DNA of 64,000 bases from Atopsyche davidsoni (GCA_022113835.1 JAILWY010000020.1:4588001-4652000); one strand, 5' to 3'. Shown: positions 1 through 19,335, counted from the first letter of the stretch. Made by a program: numbers and translations. Notes: generated from the sequence alone by a model not told the origin.

Positions 1-2580
1 AAAAAGAATACAAAACGATTATATATATATTGAATACCTAATATATTTTAAATAACACAGTGTTGACTAAAATTGTAAGATGAAGGAATGTAGAGTTGTT
101 TCGTTTTAGCTTTTTGTTGAATTATTTAACTGTATGGACCGCTGACGGCCCGAAAAGTATTTTTACGTAATGACGGCAAATTAAATTTGCTCCTGTAAGT
201 TATATCATAGGTTTTGCATTTTTCCTTTACTGGTTTTTTTTTTTAATTTGTGAGCGAGGCGATCCCGCAGGATGCGCTCGCGTTATTATCTTGTCTCTGT
301 ATTCACGAGTTACCAGTGATGCCAATATTATAAAGAATAAAGTTACTTGTTAATTTGTAAGTGATAGGGAACCGCGGGCGCGCCGGCCCTTTTCTCGAAG
401 CCATCAAATGGTTAAAGCAAAAGCAAGTGATAAACATAAATTACCCGTAAGACTTCAAAAGAATGCATTCACGATATTTTCTTTAGTAAACAAAACTCAC
501 TGTATAAAATCATCTGAATGTGCATATTCTTTTTTAAAAATTCGTCAACTGCCGAAATTAGCTTCGATCCTTTCCAGATCATGCGATTGAAAAACTGTGA
601 AAATAAAATACATACTACGAAAAAACACATTTAATACGTTTCGATAAATGAAGAAAATCACATTTTTCAGCATTTATTTTATTAAATTATAGTTTTTTTT
701 AAAGCTTCGAATTAATGTTTTTGGCAGTTGTCGTTCGTTTTGTCTTGTTGTAAGTTACCATGTGTCGTAAATGTCGAGGTGATTTTTTTTTTGCCGGGCG
801 GTGCCGCCCGCGCCTCCCGCATTTTATTTTTACTAACTTAAAGTTACCTGCAATCGCCACATTCTGTCTACGCCACGTCTGTACAACAAAATATTGTTAC
901 ACTTTTTTAGGAAATAGCAATTTGTTGATTCGGGAGTGGAGATGTTTGAACACTTTCTTTTTGAAAATTGAGTTTCTGAGAATATTAAGAGCTATTTGTT
1001 ATGTTCCTTTTTAGCTAAATGTACAATAAAGAAGCTATTACCATATGATTAAACTGTTTCATTTATCTGTTGTTTTTCATGTTCTCTATATATATAATCT
1101 TTTCAACTAAACCCTAATTTACAATCCTACTCATTATACAAATTAATACATCATGATTAAAACATTTACTACACATGCATGGTCAAACGTTTGTTCATAT
1201 CTGACCTGTCGTCGGACCACATAACTGTTATGCATTGATTATAACTAAACTGTGCACAACAGTTATTAGTATAATGACAAAAGAAAATTTTAAATAGAAA
1301 TCAATGTGAGTATCGCTGGTATATGGATAAAAGGACACAAGCAGGTAAGAAACGCCACCAAACAGGAAAGAAAGAGAACCAGGTGTAATAAATAGATCTT
1401 CAGTTGATATTTCTACTTTTATTTTAGATATTTTGTATGACTAGCCACTTCAACATATAAAATAAATGAGCAAGTATACAGTTTGCTCAAACAAATGAAA
1501 GATTTTTTTGTTTTATTATAAGGAAAACAGAATTGTGAGTTTTTAAAATAAAGTATGAATACTAAGTTGACAATACTGCTGCATTAAGCCTGGTTATTTT
1601 GAAGACCCGCTCTGTCTCAGTTGAGATCCAAAACTGCACATCAGTTGCTTCATTTTACTTTGTTTTCAAAATAAACAGGCATGACTAAATATTATTAATT
1701 AATTAATGAATCATTATAAAATTAATAAAATCATATTCTTTTATTGTTTTACAGACACTAAACTCAGAAAAGCTTTCCATATTATGTACTATAAGTTTAA
1801 GAATTAGGTAGTGACAAGTACGTTAGAAATATTTATTTAGACTTAGAATATATTTTATTTAGACACATATGATAATCATACGTTAACATTAATTATTTTT
1901 AAAATGTGATAAAATTGCAGTAATTATTCAAGTATAGTGTCGTATGCATCTGTTTCTGAATATTATTATATTAAAGATTTGAAGGTAACACAGCAAAGAC
2001 ATTGTACTGCCACATGAGACAAGCGTAACCTTGAATCGATAACACCACACTACACTACATTTTATATTATAATAAGCAAATTTTAGATGCACTCACATGA
2101 AAATTAGCATTGAAATTTCTTATAGGTTATTAAAACAATTACAAAATTAAATGACACTAAGCAACATAACAATTATTGACCATATTATTGGCAAGAAAAT
2201 TTGAAGTATGAATGAATTCCTGTTTGGCGGCTCTTGTTATTGCCACGAGTAAAAATAAAAATACCTTAAAAAAGTATTCTGAAATACTGATATTTTATAC
2301 GAAAGAAACAATATTTTCTGCCTAATACTGAAATAAATATTCTTTTAATTTATTTGAATGAATAAAAAGTTTATTTTACATTTATTATTGTCAATAAGTT
2401 TAATTTATATTTACGTTGGTTGAAATATTATTGTTATATTTTCTTTTAAAACAAGCAAAATTTCCAAATAAATATTTTTAATTTTTAAATTTATTTATTA
2501 AATTTTTTTAACCACTAAATATATATTCGTTTGGCTTATAAAATATATAATTCAAATATGACACTCCGGGAATAGTATTT
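1..2580. other. AT-rich non-coding stretch
   Basis: No coding exon can be supported here. Open frames are short and lack splice or homology support. The stretch has several poly(T) tracts and an AATAAA at 1025-1030 that could end a transcript entering from the left, so the first kilobase may be the 3' UTR of a gene outside the window. Two GC-richer patches (about 365-400 and 790-825) have no recognisable content. Confidence 0.5.
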
Positions 2581-2589
2581 TTTCAGCAT

Positions 2590-3010
2590 GACCACCCTGA
2601 GCACGCCATCTTTTCTATCGCCATTTCATTTTTCTCGCGAGAAGGGCTGACTCGCCATTGAAGCGAGATAGAAAACCAACAGTTTTTGGCGATTACCCGT
2701 CGCAAAACCGAATTATAAGTTAACCGGGCGGTAATTCTGGCATCGGGCTTTGATCTCACAGTCTCCGATTCTATCCGGTTGCCACTTTCGGCCGTCTGTG
2801 GTCGATTTTATTTTTTAAACCGTAGCGTCACCCGTCCGCTGTCGGTGCGCTGTGTATGGCGTCTTTCCAAAATTACAGACGCTTCTCCCGGACAGCCGTT
2901 ATCCCTTTCTCACGCACATCGGTGTCGTAAACGTTTTTACGCTTCTTGTGAATATCTACTTTTTCGACAAAGGATAAAGTATATTTCCATTACATTCGCA
3001 CGAACGTAGC
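2590..3010 (+). promoter_or_regulatory. Probable TATA-less promoter and 5' exon region of the zinc-finger gene
   Basis: GC content rises sharply against the AT-rich flanks. A perfect TCTCGCGAGA palindrome lies at 2633-2642, between three GCCAT motifs (2604-2663) that resemble Pho/YY1 cores. No TATA box is obvious. The block sits about 0.3-0.7 kb upstream of the first zinc-finger coding ATG. That this is the promoter is inferred from position and motifs; the transcription start cannot be read from the sequence. Confidence 0.5.
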
Positions 3011-3317
3011 TTTCTCACTCTCGTGAGGGATTTTATTATCTTGTGTGTGTTTAGAGTCGAGATGTTTTTACCCGCTCCGAATTCGAAAACTAGTTTTTCT
3101 AAATGAAATCGACAACACTGAAAATAAAATAAAAATTGCGACTAAAAAAAGTGACAATGAAACTTTTGCGTCCGTTTCCAAGATAGTAATTCCAGTTGTT
3201 TACATCCTCCGAAAACATCCCAAAGTGCCTAAAACTATCAAAACTTGACACACTGACATGATTTTGTGCACTCTGAGTTCATAGTGTTTACTTTATTATA
3301 ACAAATACTAAATCAAG

Positions 3318-8145
<4,828 letters not shown>

Positions 8146-8971
8146 GTCCCGGCCGACCCGTGGCCCTGCTAAGGGGGCCGCGGTTCCTCGCTCGGAGCAT
8201 GCAGGGCCGCTGCCCGAGGGCTGCGAGACATTCTACTCATATGTGATTTGTAAAGTAATAGATCTCCCATAGTGCTTATGTTTGCTCGTCAGTCTCCGAA
8301 TCGGAGCTCGGCAGCAATACGACTGCAGATCTGGACATTGTTGAAAGTGCGACGTAAATGTGGTGTTATATATTTTTACACTCTTGTCACATGTCGTGAC
8401 AACTCGTCTGGCTTTTACCCGAAATTTCGAAGAAACTGTCAAATACCTCACAGGCTTTATAAAACACTATTTTCCTTTCTTTTTTTTTTTTGTTTTTTTC
8501 TCGTGAAGTTGGCGATTTACTTTTAAAATTTACCGACATTATTTATATTTAGTTATGTGTGATTTAACTAAACTGCAAGTCCCTAATCGGAGATATTATG
8601 CTCAACTCAATCGACGGATAGTCATTGTTTACTTGATGGCAAAAAGCTCTTGCTTCTTCTCTGGTACCAATTTCTGTGATAATGCCACATTTGCGCCGCT
8701 GCGCACTGCATGACTCGTCTCCGGTGGCAGCATGGCCATTTGTAAATATAGGTTAAGACTCGTCGACGGAGAATCCGGGACGGTGGAGTGAAGGCGCCTG
8801 GTTATGGTGGCCATCGTCTGTGATCGCTCTCTCACACGCAACCGTGTCGCCACACTGTACAGCTAGGATATACATGAATATATTTTAATATTTTTGAATC
8901 ATGTCGCCACATTTGATATTCAAATTGAAATATCGGGTAAGCGAAAATTTTGCAATACTTTTGGGAATAAA
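8146..8971 (+). other. Probable 3' UTR of the zinc-finger gene
   Basis: Non-coding sequence after the zinc-finger stop codon, GC-richer for the first 130 bases and then AT-rich. AATAAA at 8966-8971 is the first good poly(A) signal. The 3' end could lie further on, because more AATAAA motifs occur past 11 kb. Confidence 0.4.
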
Positions 8972-11900
8972 ATTTATTATTTTTTACATTCATTAAAATC
9001 ACCGATCATTTTACTTTTGTTGATGTCTGATTTTACCTTTGATCCGTGTTTGATTGAATAGATCCTTGCTCTCTTTCACAATACAAACACGAAACCAGTT
9101 TTCCCAAGAATATTACGATGTCTTTTCTGTCGACCTGATGATGATTATTTTGTAGAAGAAAGCTACGAGCTCTAGTTTTCTGGGGCACTTACTTCAATTG
9201 TAAAACACTAGTGAATACGACATTTACATTTTTTTTTTGGTTTATTTATTTTTTTACATATAGAAAATCTCTAGCAATTTCAATAGAAAAAATATTTATT
9301 TAAATTTACCTAGAACTGAATTACATTGATTGTGTACATTTTCACTGCAAGGTTTGTGATTTCATATGAGCATAGATGAAATAAAAAAAAGCGTGTTCGA
9401 CTAGTCTTCGTACAATGTGATGTTCACGTTTACTTCCGTCCGTCCGCCAGTATAGTCAGGTCTGATAAGATGCCACGAAACGGCCATTGAATGATCGTTA
9501 ATAAATGCTACGCAAAAAATTGCAGGTCTTGAAATAATTTTGCGTTAACAGTGAAAAAAATCATGCGTATCATACAATTAAAAAAAAAAAAATTATTGTA
9601 ATTATACACTGAAAATTCATTCAGTTAAATTTAGATTTCACTGATGGCTACAAAATTAATATTGAACCTATCGGGGACAGAATAAGTTGTGGTTGTTGGA
9701 ACGTGTTAACAGTATTTTCACGGGCGTGCAACCGGCTTTTGTGTGTCTTGGCATAGGTAATAATTTTTATACACGTGTATCCATAATTATAGTTTTATTT
9801 GCTTTAAAAAAGTGATGCTTGTATTGACTAGTGTTTTGCAATGAAAGTATGATAAGTCGACTTTGTTGAATCGTTCAATTTGATTTCACGTCGAAATTGC
9901 AATGTATCTTTATTACGTTTACGATAATAATTAAGTGGTGTACGACCCGGGCATGAAGTGTCAATGTCCCCGTCAAGAAAGTTGCCAGATATTCTTTGTT
10001 ACGGTAAATGTGAATGAGTTTTATTCAATCCTGATAATATAATTATTCTATCGGTTAGACAATTATATATTGGGTTCCAGTTTTTTTAATTTTTTTTATC
10101 ATTTGCCCAATCGATGAGAATAAAAATAGAGTTTGCGTAACTTGTCAATAGTTTATACTTGTAGTTTTATGAAGAGTAATTATAATTTTAGAGCCTTGAT
10201 AGTATCTGATTTTTATTCAATTCTTTGCATGATGGATTGACACCAACATATCTTAAAAAAATTATATATCCCTAGCAACTTCATTTTTCCCTTCAGATTG
10301 GCACGTGACAGACTCTATAACGCGGACTTAACGTATCTTCAATAAAAATTCCATATCCATCACATTGAGTTGAGTCTTATTTTTATAATTGCGTACATTT
10401 GCATTTACCGTAATATATTTTATTTTTATACGCGTATACTCCAATGAGCCTTTATATATATATTATATATATATTGCCCATCAAAACTCAACCGAGTTTT
10501 ATACATTACTATTAAATATATACCAGTACGTTTTTAATGACAGTGAATAACAGTTCTTCCGTCAGGAGTCGTGTAAAAAAAAATCCGATATGTACAAAGC
10601 AATTAAAATTTAAAAAAAAACAGTCCCGTATCGGACATTGTCTTAATTTTAAAAAAGTGGAGGCGGCGCAGCGGGACAGGCCGCGTCCACATTTTTAAAG
10701 TGTTCAGCGCCGAATCGGTGAAAACGCACTGGTGTTATTTATTTATTTTTTATTTATGGGTCAATTTTAACTGCAAGCTAATAAGACTGATCGGATACTT
10801 GGAATGCGGGCTGTCGTTTGTAAACCTCATAAACAAATTACTGTGAAAATCTTCCATTTCTGTTTTGTTAGATGTGTAATGATGTTTTTTTTTTTTTTTT
10901 TAAACGTGAAAGCTTCACCACTGTAACATGCTCAATCATTTATTATTTTTTTTAATTTAAAACCGTACCGTAATTATACCTCGTGATTTGGCAATGTCGA
11001 TGGTGCATCTTTTATTTGTATGTTTCAGACAAGCGTGTGCAAATGTGCAATTGTCTCGATCAATAATGAAGTTGCAAATGTTTTAATTTTAATAAAATTA
11101 ACTTACCTCCAAACGCAATAAAACTTTGGTATAAGAAGTCATGTTTTTTTTATTTTTTTCTGTGAATTTATAATTTGCACATGTCTGTCTCTAAACTGGC
11201 GTGAACTCAATTTAGAGGTGGGAAATTATTTGCCATGAAATGTTTTTATTAATGGATATATCTAAATATATATATATTTTTTAACTGTGTAAATAAAATG
11301 TTCCATTAAAATTATTATTAAAAAACCCATTGTATACATAGTTTTAAAATGCATGGATAAATAAAACGGAAATAAGTCAATACCTTTTATGTAGATAGTT
11401 AAAATGTATTATTTAAATATTCTTTTCGGCCCCAACGCATGTGAAGACATCTGAGGTGTTTTAAATAAATTTAAAATTATCTGCGGGCGTAAAAAAAAAT
11501 TTTAAAAATGCCGCTCGACGTAAAAAAAATATATCTCGAGTCCGAATCTGAGAAAACGCAAATGTCTTGCGTGCACGGGATCTTACGATTATTTTTGTTC
11601 TGAAACACCATCATAATTTTTTTTATCACAATATATATTTTTTTAGTTGTAAATCAAAAACTTCTTATATAGTTAGTGATGTATATTTTTACCTCCACCT
11701 CTAAATTATATTTTTAAGCACACTTTATTATTATTTTTTTTCAGTAATAGCCTCGTTCACACTTTGGCCATCAGTATTTTATAAAAATATCAAAAGGACC
11801 AGTAACAATTATTGCAATGTTTTCGTAAAAATTAAGTTTTATTAGGAGAAAAATTACTTTTGCCGACATTTTTGTTGCGTTAATATTGCGCTCTAGCAAT

Positions 11901-13400
11901 AATACTGGTACAAGTTTTAAATTTTACAATGAAGTAGTTTATATAAATTCCAGCCGGTGCTGTGGTCGGGTATGGATTTTTATTTTACGTTATTGAAATT
12001 TGTCCGCCATAGTGTTGATAAAATGAAAAAGAAATATATATTTTTACTCAAAATGGTAGGACGTAAGAGGTTTAAGTGTATTTCCTAGCTAATGATTAAG
12101 GAACTGAGATACGGGACGCGTGTTTGCCCGTCTAAGGAAGTGTGCCACAGTCATTGAAAATAAAAATTTAGATTAAGCTAGCTAGATAAACTAATAAAAT
12201 TGTATTGTTCTTCACTTTTTCATATTTGTTTTATTCTACCTTTATCGATCTTCAGACTCGGTGGATGCAGAAAATTTGGAATATATTTTATTTCTCTAGT
12301 CTTCATCCTCACTCAAAGCTCGATCAGTCCCAAATAAGATAAAATGAGGTAACAATACATCAGTTCTACGAATTATATTAGTAATAATTGTCTACTACCT
12401 AATAATAATATTTGTTAATTATAAAAGTAATATTGAGTTGTCCACGGTAGGAGATCAAAAGAGATTTGTACGATTGCCTCATCGTCGAGTTTCCAAGGAA
12501 TTAGAGATCAACTTCAGTGGTTTAGTGTTAAAAAAATGTGTTTCTAATATAAAATAAATAACAACAGACATATAACATAAAATACTCGCTGGAGATTTAC
12601 GAAATGTTATGTGTTAGTTCTACTTTATGGAGTATCCGAAGATTGATTTGTAGCTTCATGGGTAGCATTGCAAAGAAAGAAAACTCGTGACGATAAAAAA
12701 GCGTAAGATATCCTATTTTGACTATATTGTTTTTAATAATAAATATAGCCTACAGCAGCTGATTATCCAGGGAAAAATCTAAGGAAAAAGAGGAGAAAAC
12801 TATTGTGGATGCGGAATTTGCACCGGTGACTGGAAGTCGGTAGTACACCCGAATTAGTGAAACTGGCTCGGGACAAATATATTTTCACTGAATTGGTCAC
12901 CAACGTTATCTGAGGAGAGGCACTTTGAGAAGATGATCTTTGCTTACCAAAGGCTCCAAGTAATACATCTTAGCATGGTAAAATATTTTTTTGGCATTAT
13001 ACAATATTATGAACTCTCCAATAAATTAAACAAATCTCATTAAAATAATTTACCTACCTTTTATAAGTATGAGGTATCCAAATATTTACATTTAATATTT
13101 TTGACAGCTAATACTCTGGAGTTAAAGTTTTTTTTTTTTTTTTTTAAGGATATAAAGTATTTATTTTTGTTCTTAGTTTTTAATTATTTTTTGGACGCGA
13201 CTAGTTTTTCCGATATGTTAAATTGGCCTCTTCGAGCCAGAATTTTTATTGTTTTATTTTTAATAATATTATTAATTATATATTCATTGGCGCCTTGTGT
13301 AGTGCTACCTTTATTTATACCGTCAAGTTGCATCACTGCAAGTGATAAAATGTAGCTTCCTTACGTTGGTACTTTAAATTTGACAATCACATTTGTAGAG
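8972..13400. other. Long AT-rich intergenic DNA
   Basis: About 4.4 kb between the zinc-finger gene and adrenodoxin reductase with no exon I can support. It holds many poly(T)/poly(A) tracts, short TA runs and scattered AATAAA motifs (for example near 11110 and 11290), so part of it may be an extended 3' UTR of the zinc-finger gene. A hydrophobic open frame at 13101-13355 lacks any family signature and begins next to a long T tract. Confidence 0.5.
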
Positions 13401-13504
13401 AAACTGTCAGATCGGTACGTCGGAGTATGGAAACTTCGTAAATATTTCATGAGAATAACTTGACTTTACTTTACATTCATTAAGTCGGCGGCAAAGTGAC
13501 AATA

Positions 13505-16112
13505 ATGGCGTTCAGCGGGCTCTTTCCTGCCAGAAAGTTGAGCTCCGTGGCATTTTCTGCAAAGAAACAAATATGTATAATCGGAGGAGGTCCTGCCGGC
13601 TTTTATGCTGCTCAGCACATCGCGAAACATCTCCAAGACTCCAGAGTAGACATTATCGAAAAGCTACCAGTGCCTTTTGGCCTTGTCAGGTAATTTATTT
13701 TAACATTAGCGATGACAAAGGAAACATAACTTGAGTTGACTCTTAATAATTAGGCTGATTTAATACCTATTGTGCGCTTTTGATTGTGTGATTATACAAT
13801 ACTAAATCACTTTATTACACTACTGGAAATAATCAGTAATAAAGTTATTGCGTTTCGGTTATTAATATATTGATTATTCTTAACTTCTTGCTTAATTTTC
13901 GTCGATGTTTTGAATGTTAATTTATGTTGTAATTTACATAATAACCTGTTTAATATGTTTTATTTTCGTTGAAAAACACCCGAATTGTTATTTTTCATTC
14001 AATTTATGCGTACTGAGTGATGCCAAATAGTTCTATACGAATTAAAGAGATTACGTTACTAAAATATTTATCGATATTTTCATTCTGCTTTTTACACTTC
14101 CGAATTCTCTTAAAAAAACTATACAATTCAGTGGCGTGACTTGTCATTTTTCCCAAATCTTTTTGTTGTAGATTTGGCGTGGCTCCAGATCATCCCGAAG
14201 TGAAGAATGTTATTAATACATTTACAAAAACTGCGCTGATGGAAAATGTGAACTTCTATGGCAATATCTCGCTAGGCAGGGACGTGACACTCTCCCAGCT
14301 GCGTGACAATTACCATGCCGTGCTACTGGTAAGATTGCTATTTCAAATTAAAATCTTATCTTTTGTCCTAACCATTACAGCCAGAAATATACAACGGTCG
14401 GAAAAGTTTTGCAAACGGTTTATTTTCTCCAGGCGTATGGAGCAGACGAAGACCGAATGCTGGGCATCCCCAATGAAGATTCTCCGAACGTTCTGTCTGC
14501 CAGGGAGTTTGTCGGCTGGTACAACGGACTGCCGGGTTGTCAACACATCAAGGTAAATTGCCATCTACATCAACAATTCATGGACAAGATATAACCTTGA
14601 ATTTTTTTTCGGACATAAAATCGATTTGTTAGATCTAACAAAGCTTTAGTTTTGAAATTGGGAAACCCGTCAAATTTTATGCTTTAATCGATATGCGTAG
14701 TTAATCGATAAAGTCCATGAAAACGTGATATTGGTTAGAGAACCGGAGTGAAAATTTATTGCAGAGAAGTATTGTAATAATTTATATATTCTACGACGGC
14801 AGTCATGCTATATTTTCGTATTATCTATTGAAAGATAGTGCCTCGCTGGTAATGGATTGATAACTGAGTCGATGCATAAATTAATTATTTTATCTCTTTT
14901 TTAATAACATTCACTATCTTTTAATGAAACGTTTTATATCTGAATTAATTCATTTAAAGCAAAAGGTTATTGTTACAAAACGGGCAGTATCTCGGGAATT
15001 TCGCATAATTTCTGACACACACTTTGACCTCTTGAATTTTTGTGGTCTAAAGATAATAAATATAGCAATGAGTAAAAAGTGTTACTATTCCTGGTGATAT
15101 TAATTTTATTGTATATTTTCAGGTAGACCTTTCGGGATCTTCGGTTGCCGTCTTGGGTCAAGGGAATGTGGCCATGGACGTAGCAAGAGTGCTTCTTACC
15201 CCGATCGACATCCTCAAAAAAACCGACATCACCAGCCATTCATTAGCTGTTTTGGCTCAGTCCAACGTAAAGAACGTCCACCTCATCGGCAGAAGAGGAC
15301 CACTCCAAGCCGCCTTCACCATCAAAGAACTCCGCGAGCAAATCAAACTACAAGGCTGCAAAACCATTTGGCGCCATCAGGATTTCAGAAATATCAACGA
15401 GGAATTATTAAAAGACTTTCCCCGCCCGAGGAAAAGAATCACGGAGCTGATGCTAAAGAGTCTCACTACCAACGAACCGTCTCCCTCAAATTCCCGTAGG
15501 TTTTTGCCGATCTTCTGTCGGAGTCCTGTCAACTTTTTGACGGCCGATTCAGGTCGGCTGATCGGTGTCGAGCTCTCGTTGAATAAACTCGTGGGCGACG
15601 ATATTTTTAAGCAAACCTGCGAAAGCACCGAGCAACGGGAGATTCTGAACTGCGATCTGGTGCTGAGAAGCATCGGTTACAAGAGCGTATCTGTTGATAT
15701 GGGGATTAACTTTAATTTTAAAAACGGTTATATTTGTAACGATTTCGGAAGAGTTTTGGCAAGAGCGAATTCCGAGAGTCCAATCGAAGTCGACGGTAAT
15801 TTGTACGATCGTGGATTGTACGTGTGCGGCTGGTTGAGAACGGGACCGCTCGGTGTTATTCTGACGACAATGTCGAACGCTTTTGAGGTTGGCGAGAATA
15901 TCTGCAAGGATTTCGATACTAAAATCCTGCAGGACGTCAGAAAGGAAGGCTACGACGGTGTCAAAAAAATCTTGAACGGAAAAAACGTGCAGGTGGTCGA
16001 TTGGCAAGACTGGGGGAAGATCGACAAGTACGAAATGGAAGCCGGCAAGAAAGTGGGAAAGCCGAGAGAGAAGATCTGTGAAGTTGAAAAAATGTTGGAG
16101 ATTTGCAGTTGA
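13505..16112 (+). CDS. dare: NADPH:adrenodoxin oxidoreductase (ferredoxin reductase), mitochondrial
   Basis: FAD enzyme that passes electrons from NADPH to mitochondrial ferredoxin for P450 steroid hydroxylation (ecdysone synthesis in insects) and Fe-S cluster assembly. Exons: 13505-13689, 14172-14328, 14433-14552 and 15123-16112; phases join cleanly to give 483 aa, close to the usual 480-495. The ATG at 13505 is chosen because the upstream in-frame codon is GTG. Residues 1-22 are Arg/Lys-rich without acids, like a matrix presequence. The FAD Rossmann loop GGGPAG is at 27-32 and the family motif [13 protein letters not shown] spans the first intron. The NADPH loop GQGNVA is at 166-171, with IGRRGP following. 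The C-terminal block [11 protein letters not shown] binds FAD. The last exon carries two thirds of the protein. No lesions are seen. The symbol is the Drosophila name; the human orthologue is FDXR. Confidence 0.95.
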
Positions 16113-17200
16113 TTTGAGGATTGGATACGTCGCGTTGCACGAGTGACTCGTGCTTTATTTTAGTGTCAGTTAAGAAAGAGCGCATAGCTTTATCATGTCA
16201 TTCCTTTTTTTTTTTTTTATATAGATTGCGGAGATAAAAAACATTTATTTAAGAATCTTTTATCGGATCGGATTAAAATATCAAGTGCAAATGCGTTTTT
16301 AGTTTATTTTGTAGCAGTGGAGCATTAAAAGTAAATGCCAAAAGCTAACCGCTTTAGTGAGTAGATCCTGGCTGCCGCCTCCAAGAGTGCTCTTTCCGAC
16401 ACTAGGCAGGCTTCGTATCACATTTAAAATAACACTTGCATAATTTTCTCGTTTTGCGGAAATAGCGTTAACACCGAGAAGTGAGATTGTGGTTTCTCAT
16501 AATTAGCATAAAGGCAGTTTTGTATTAGAAAAATATTGTTACCTTATCAAAGCTGCCGATATAAATCTTGCAAGGCCCACGGGCGTCGGAAACGAGGACT
16601 GCTCTTTACTGACAATCGCGGGGTTAGTACGAATTGTTTATTGCAGCATGATCATCACTTCTGGGGAGGTTTCTCCGGGACATTATGCTCTCGTGGACGC
16701 CAACGTATGCATTATAGTACAAGACTTATAAGTACAAAATTGAAATCAAATGAATCTTATGCCCATTGTGGTAAAACTAAGTGTTTTATTGTGAATTGTT
16801 ACGAACGTGTAGTTTTAATATTTTTCTTGTATCGCTGTGTAAACAGCCGTGTTATATTATGATAAGTGTGTAATATGTCTAGTCGGGAGTGAAGCTGCGA
16901 CGCCACAGCTGTTCGGCACATTGTACAGAACACAGCATATTTCTCTTGTTTGATTCAACGTTTAATGCTCACGCTATCTCCACTCGTTGGATACGACCTT
17001 GTTCCATGACCATAAGAGGCTGTGCGCGACTGTGGAGTACCAGCTTTTCACTGCAAAGACAAAGAGACTATGCATAATCCTATGGTTAGTGCTTAAATAT
17101 ATATACATGTATTAACTACGATACCATTTTTTTATAATTTGTATTGACGTATATTTAAATCACGTATGACCGGACGTGAACTCAATAAATCGATGATAAG
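16113..17200. other. 3' flank of adrenodoxin reductase, non-coding
   Basis: AT-rich with short unsupported frames. No strong AATAAA lies close to the stop; an ATTAAA-like hexamer near 16323 could serve. I see no gene here. Confidence 0.4.
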
Positions 17201-17210
17201 TGTTTCAAGA

Positions 17211-17260
17211 CGGGGATCGAACTGCACTCAAGAGCTGACAGTCTTTATCACTCAGCCAAC
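17211..17260 (-). repeat. Decayed tRNA-derived SINE head
   Basis: Read on the minus strand, this shows a pol III A-box-like motif (TGGCTGAGTGATAA, 17246-17259) followed at about 25 nt by a B-box-like motif (GCAGTTCGATCCC, 17212-17224). The order and spacing are those of a tRNA-like SINE promoter. It does not fold into a full tRNA and no body or tail can be delimited. Confidence 0.5.
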
Positions 17261-19335
17261 ATGCCGATTAATTAATAGACAGGAAATCTGCAGAGTCGAT
17301 TGCACTAACTTCCTATAAAGGTTCTCATGGCATTTATAATATTCTGGTTTTGCGATTGCTCGGCTGGACTCTGTATCGTGCCTTAACTAACAATCTATAC
17401 TTGTTAAATATATTTTTCCTCAATCGGCCTTTTAAAAGCCGAAAGCAATATTAAATTAATGTGTAAGATGTCCGGCTTGGCGGGTGGTAAGATTGAACGC
17501 TTCTTGTCCGGTTATTCCTTCCGTTTCTTTATTGAGGACATTTTTAACGTATCCGTTCTGTTTCTTGATGTACCGAGATGCCTTTTTATTACACCAATAT
17601 ATTGAATGTATATTTGTTTATACGGTGTCCCAAAACTCGCGCAATAAGTGATTGATATGTATGGAATAACATATCGGGTAAATGGCCTCCGAGGCTTTGC
17701 TGGAACATACGATACTGGTTTTTATCTTGATGGCTTGGTTAACCGACGAAATTGTCGCATTTGGGGTTCAGAGAATCCGCAAGTCATTGTCAAATCCGCA
17801 TCGTCGGATCCGATCGGGCAATAACAGGCTATCGCGACACTCCCGAGACACGAATTCAATTATCCTCCATCAAGATTACTTCTTGCGTGAATTTTGGGAC
17901 ACAACGCTGGATAGTTAATGTTACATTTTTTGTTTCGTTTCGTAGGTAGGCTTTAAAATTTAGATCTTGTGTCTTCCAAATAAAAATTTACCGTTTTTTT
18001 CGACCAATTTAAATGTAAGATATTTTAAAATTGAACAAAATATGTATGCATAATTGTATTTAGTACTTAGGTTCAGATTATTTGATAGAAATATCAAACA
18101 TAGATATATTTTGTCGTATACAAATATATCTAGTTATTAAAATAAATAGAGCCATGCTTGATTTTTATATTTTAAATTTATATATATATATATATATATA
18201 TAACATATATAATTTACGATCTCAATTGGAATTGACTTATTTTATATAGTTGGATCTTAGTATGTTTTTTCTTTTAGAGCTGTGGTTGTTTATAAAATTT
18301 TGTAACGATACGTTTAAGATGTAATCTCGACTTGCGCTGATCCGAGAGGTCAGTTCATCGCGTGTGAGAAATTTTGATAATTTAAATGTTTCTACAGTAT
18401 TTGCATAATTTTTGTATATCTACAAAAACTTGTATATGAAGTTTGTTTTTTTTTAAAGCTCCATTTCGCCTACTGAGATATTTATCGGATTGTTCGAAAT
18501 TCTCTCTTTCAATTGTAAATCGGTTTACTTAAAAAAATATTGTTAATGTGTATGACTGACTTGACACGGTGACAATAATCTTGTCAATAAATCACTGCGT
18601 GTTTCTCGTAACGAGCTGTAATATATAACACGGCCTGCTTGCAAAATATAATATGCAACTCGTTTCAGTCAGTTATAAAATGTATATTTTAATGCTTATA
18701 TGCTTTAACGCTTGTTAAAAATTGATATTGGTTGTTTTATATTAGGTTTTTTTTTTATATCCATTTGTACTTATTGTATTAATAATTTTATGTTCATATA
18801 ATTTTTATAGCCAATGTTGTTACTATACAAATAATTATATTTTATAAAAAAATTGTTTGATTCTTAGTTCTAGACGCCAGACCTCTTTGAAACTTTGAGA
18901 TATCTGTAAAAAAAATTAATCAGATTGCGGAGACGGCTGGACAGCGGGGGTTAGGTTAGGTTATAATAAAACGAGCCGTGTGAAGAAGACGAATACACAA
19001 AGTTTATTTGTCATACCTCTGATTGATAAGGGACTTAACCATCGTATACAGGACATAAAGAACAGCACAAATCCACACAACCCTTCAATAAAATATTTAT
19101 TACTTCAAGATGTACTCGTATACAATGTAAGATATATCGATAAAAACAGCGAGCTACCTCCGGCTCCCGAGTGCACCTCGCTCGTATACGTCCTCGACGA
19201 GGGCCAGTCGCTGGTAACTTAATCAAAACAGACAACAGAGTTTCTAACTTAAACATTCTAGAGCGGACCTCGGCGCGGCTCTCGACCCCGGCAATTAAAA
19301 AAAAAAGCAAACCAATACAGAGACTATTAAATTTT
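17261..19335. other. AT-rich non-coding DNA with a TA microsatellite
   Basis: No supported exon. It contains a (TA)n run at about 18180-18202 and a (TTAGG)2 motif at 18951-18960. This is the intergenic space between the convergent adrenodoxin reductase and exd genes; the lower limit of the exd transcript is unknown. Confidence 0.45.

Noticed and set aside
13101..13355. Hydrophobic 84-codon open frame before adrenodoxin reductase
   Set aside because: It starts beside a long T tract in AT-rich DNA, where Phe/Leu/Ile codons arise by chance. No splice context or family signature.
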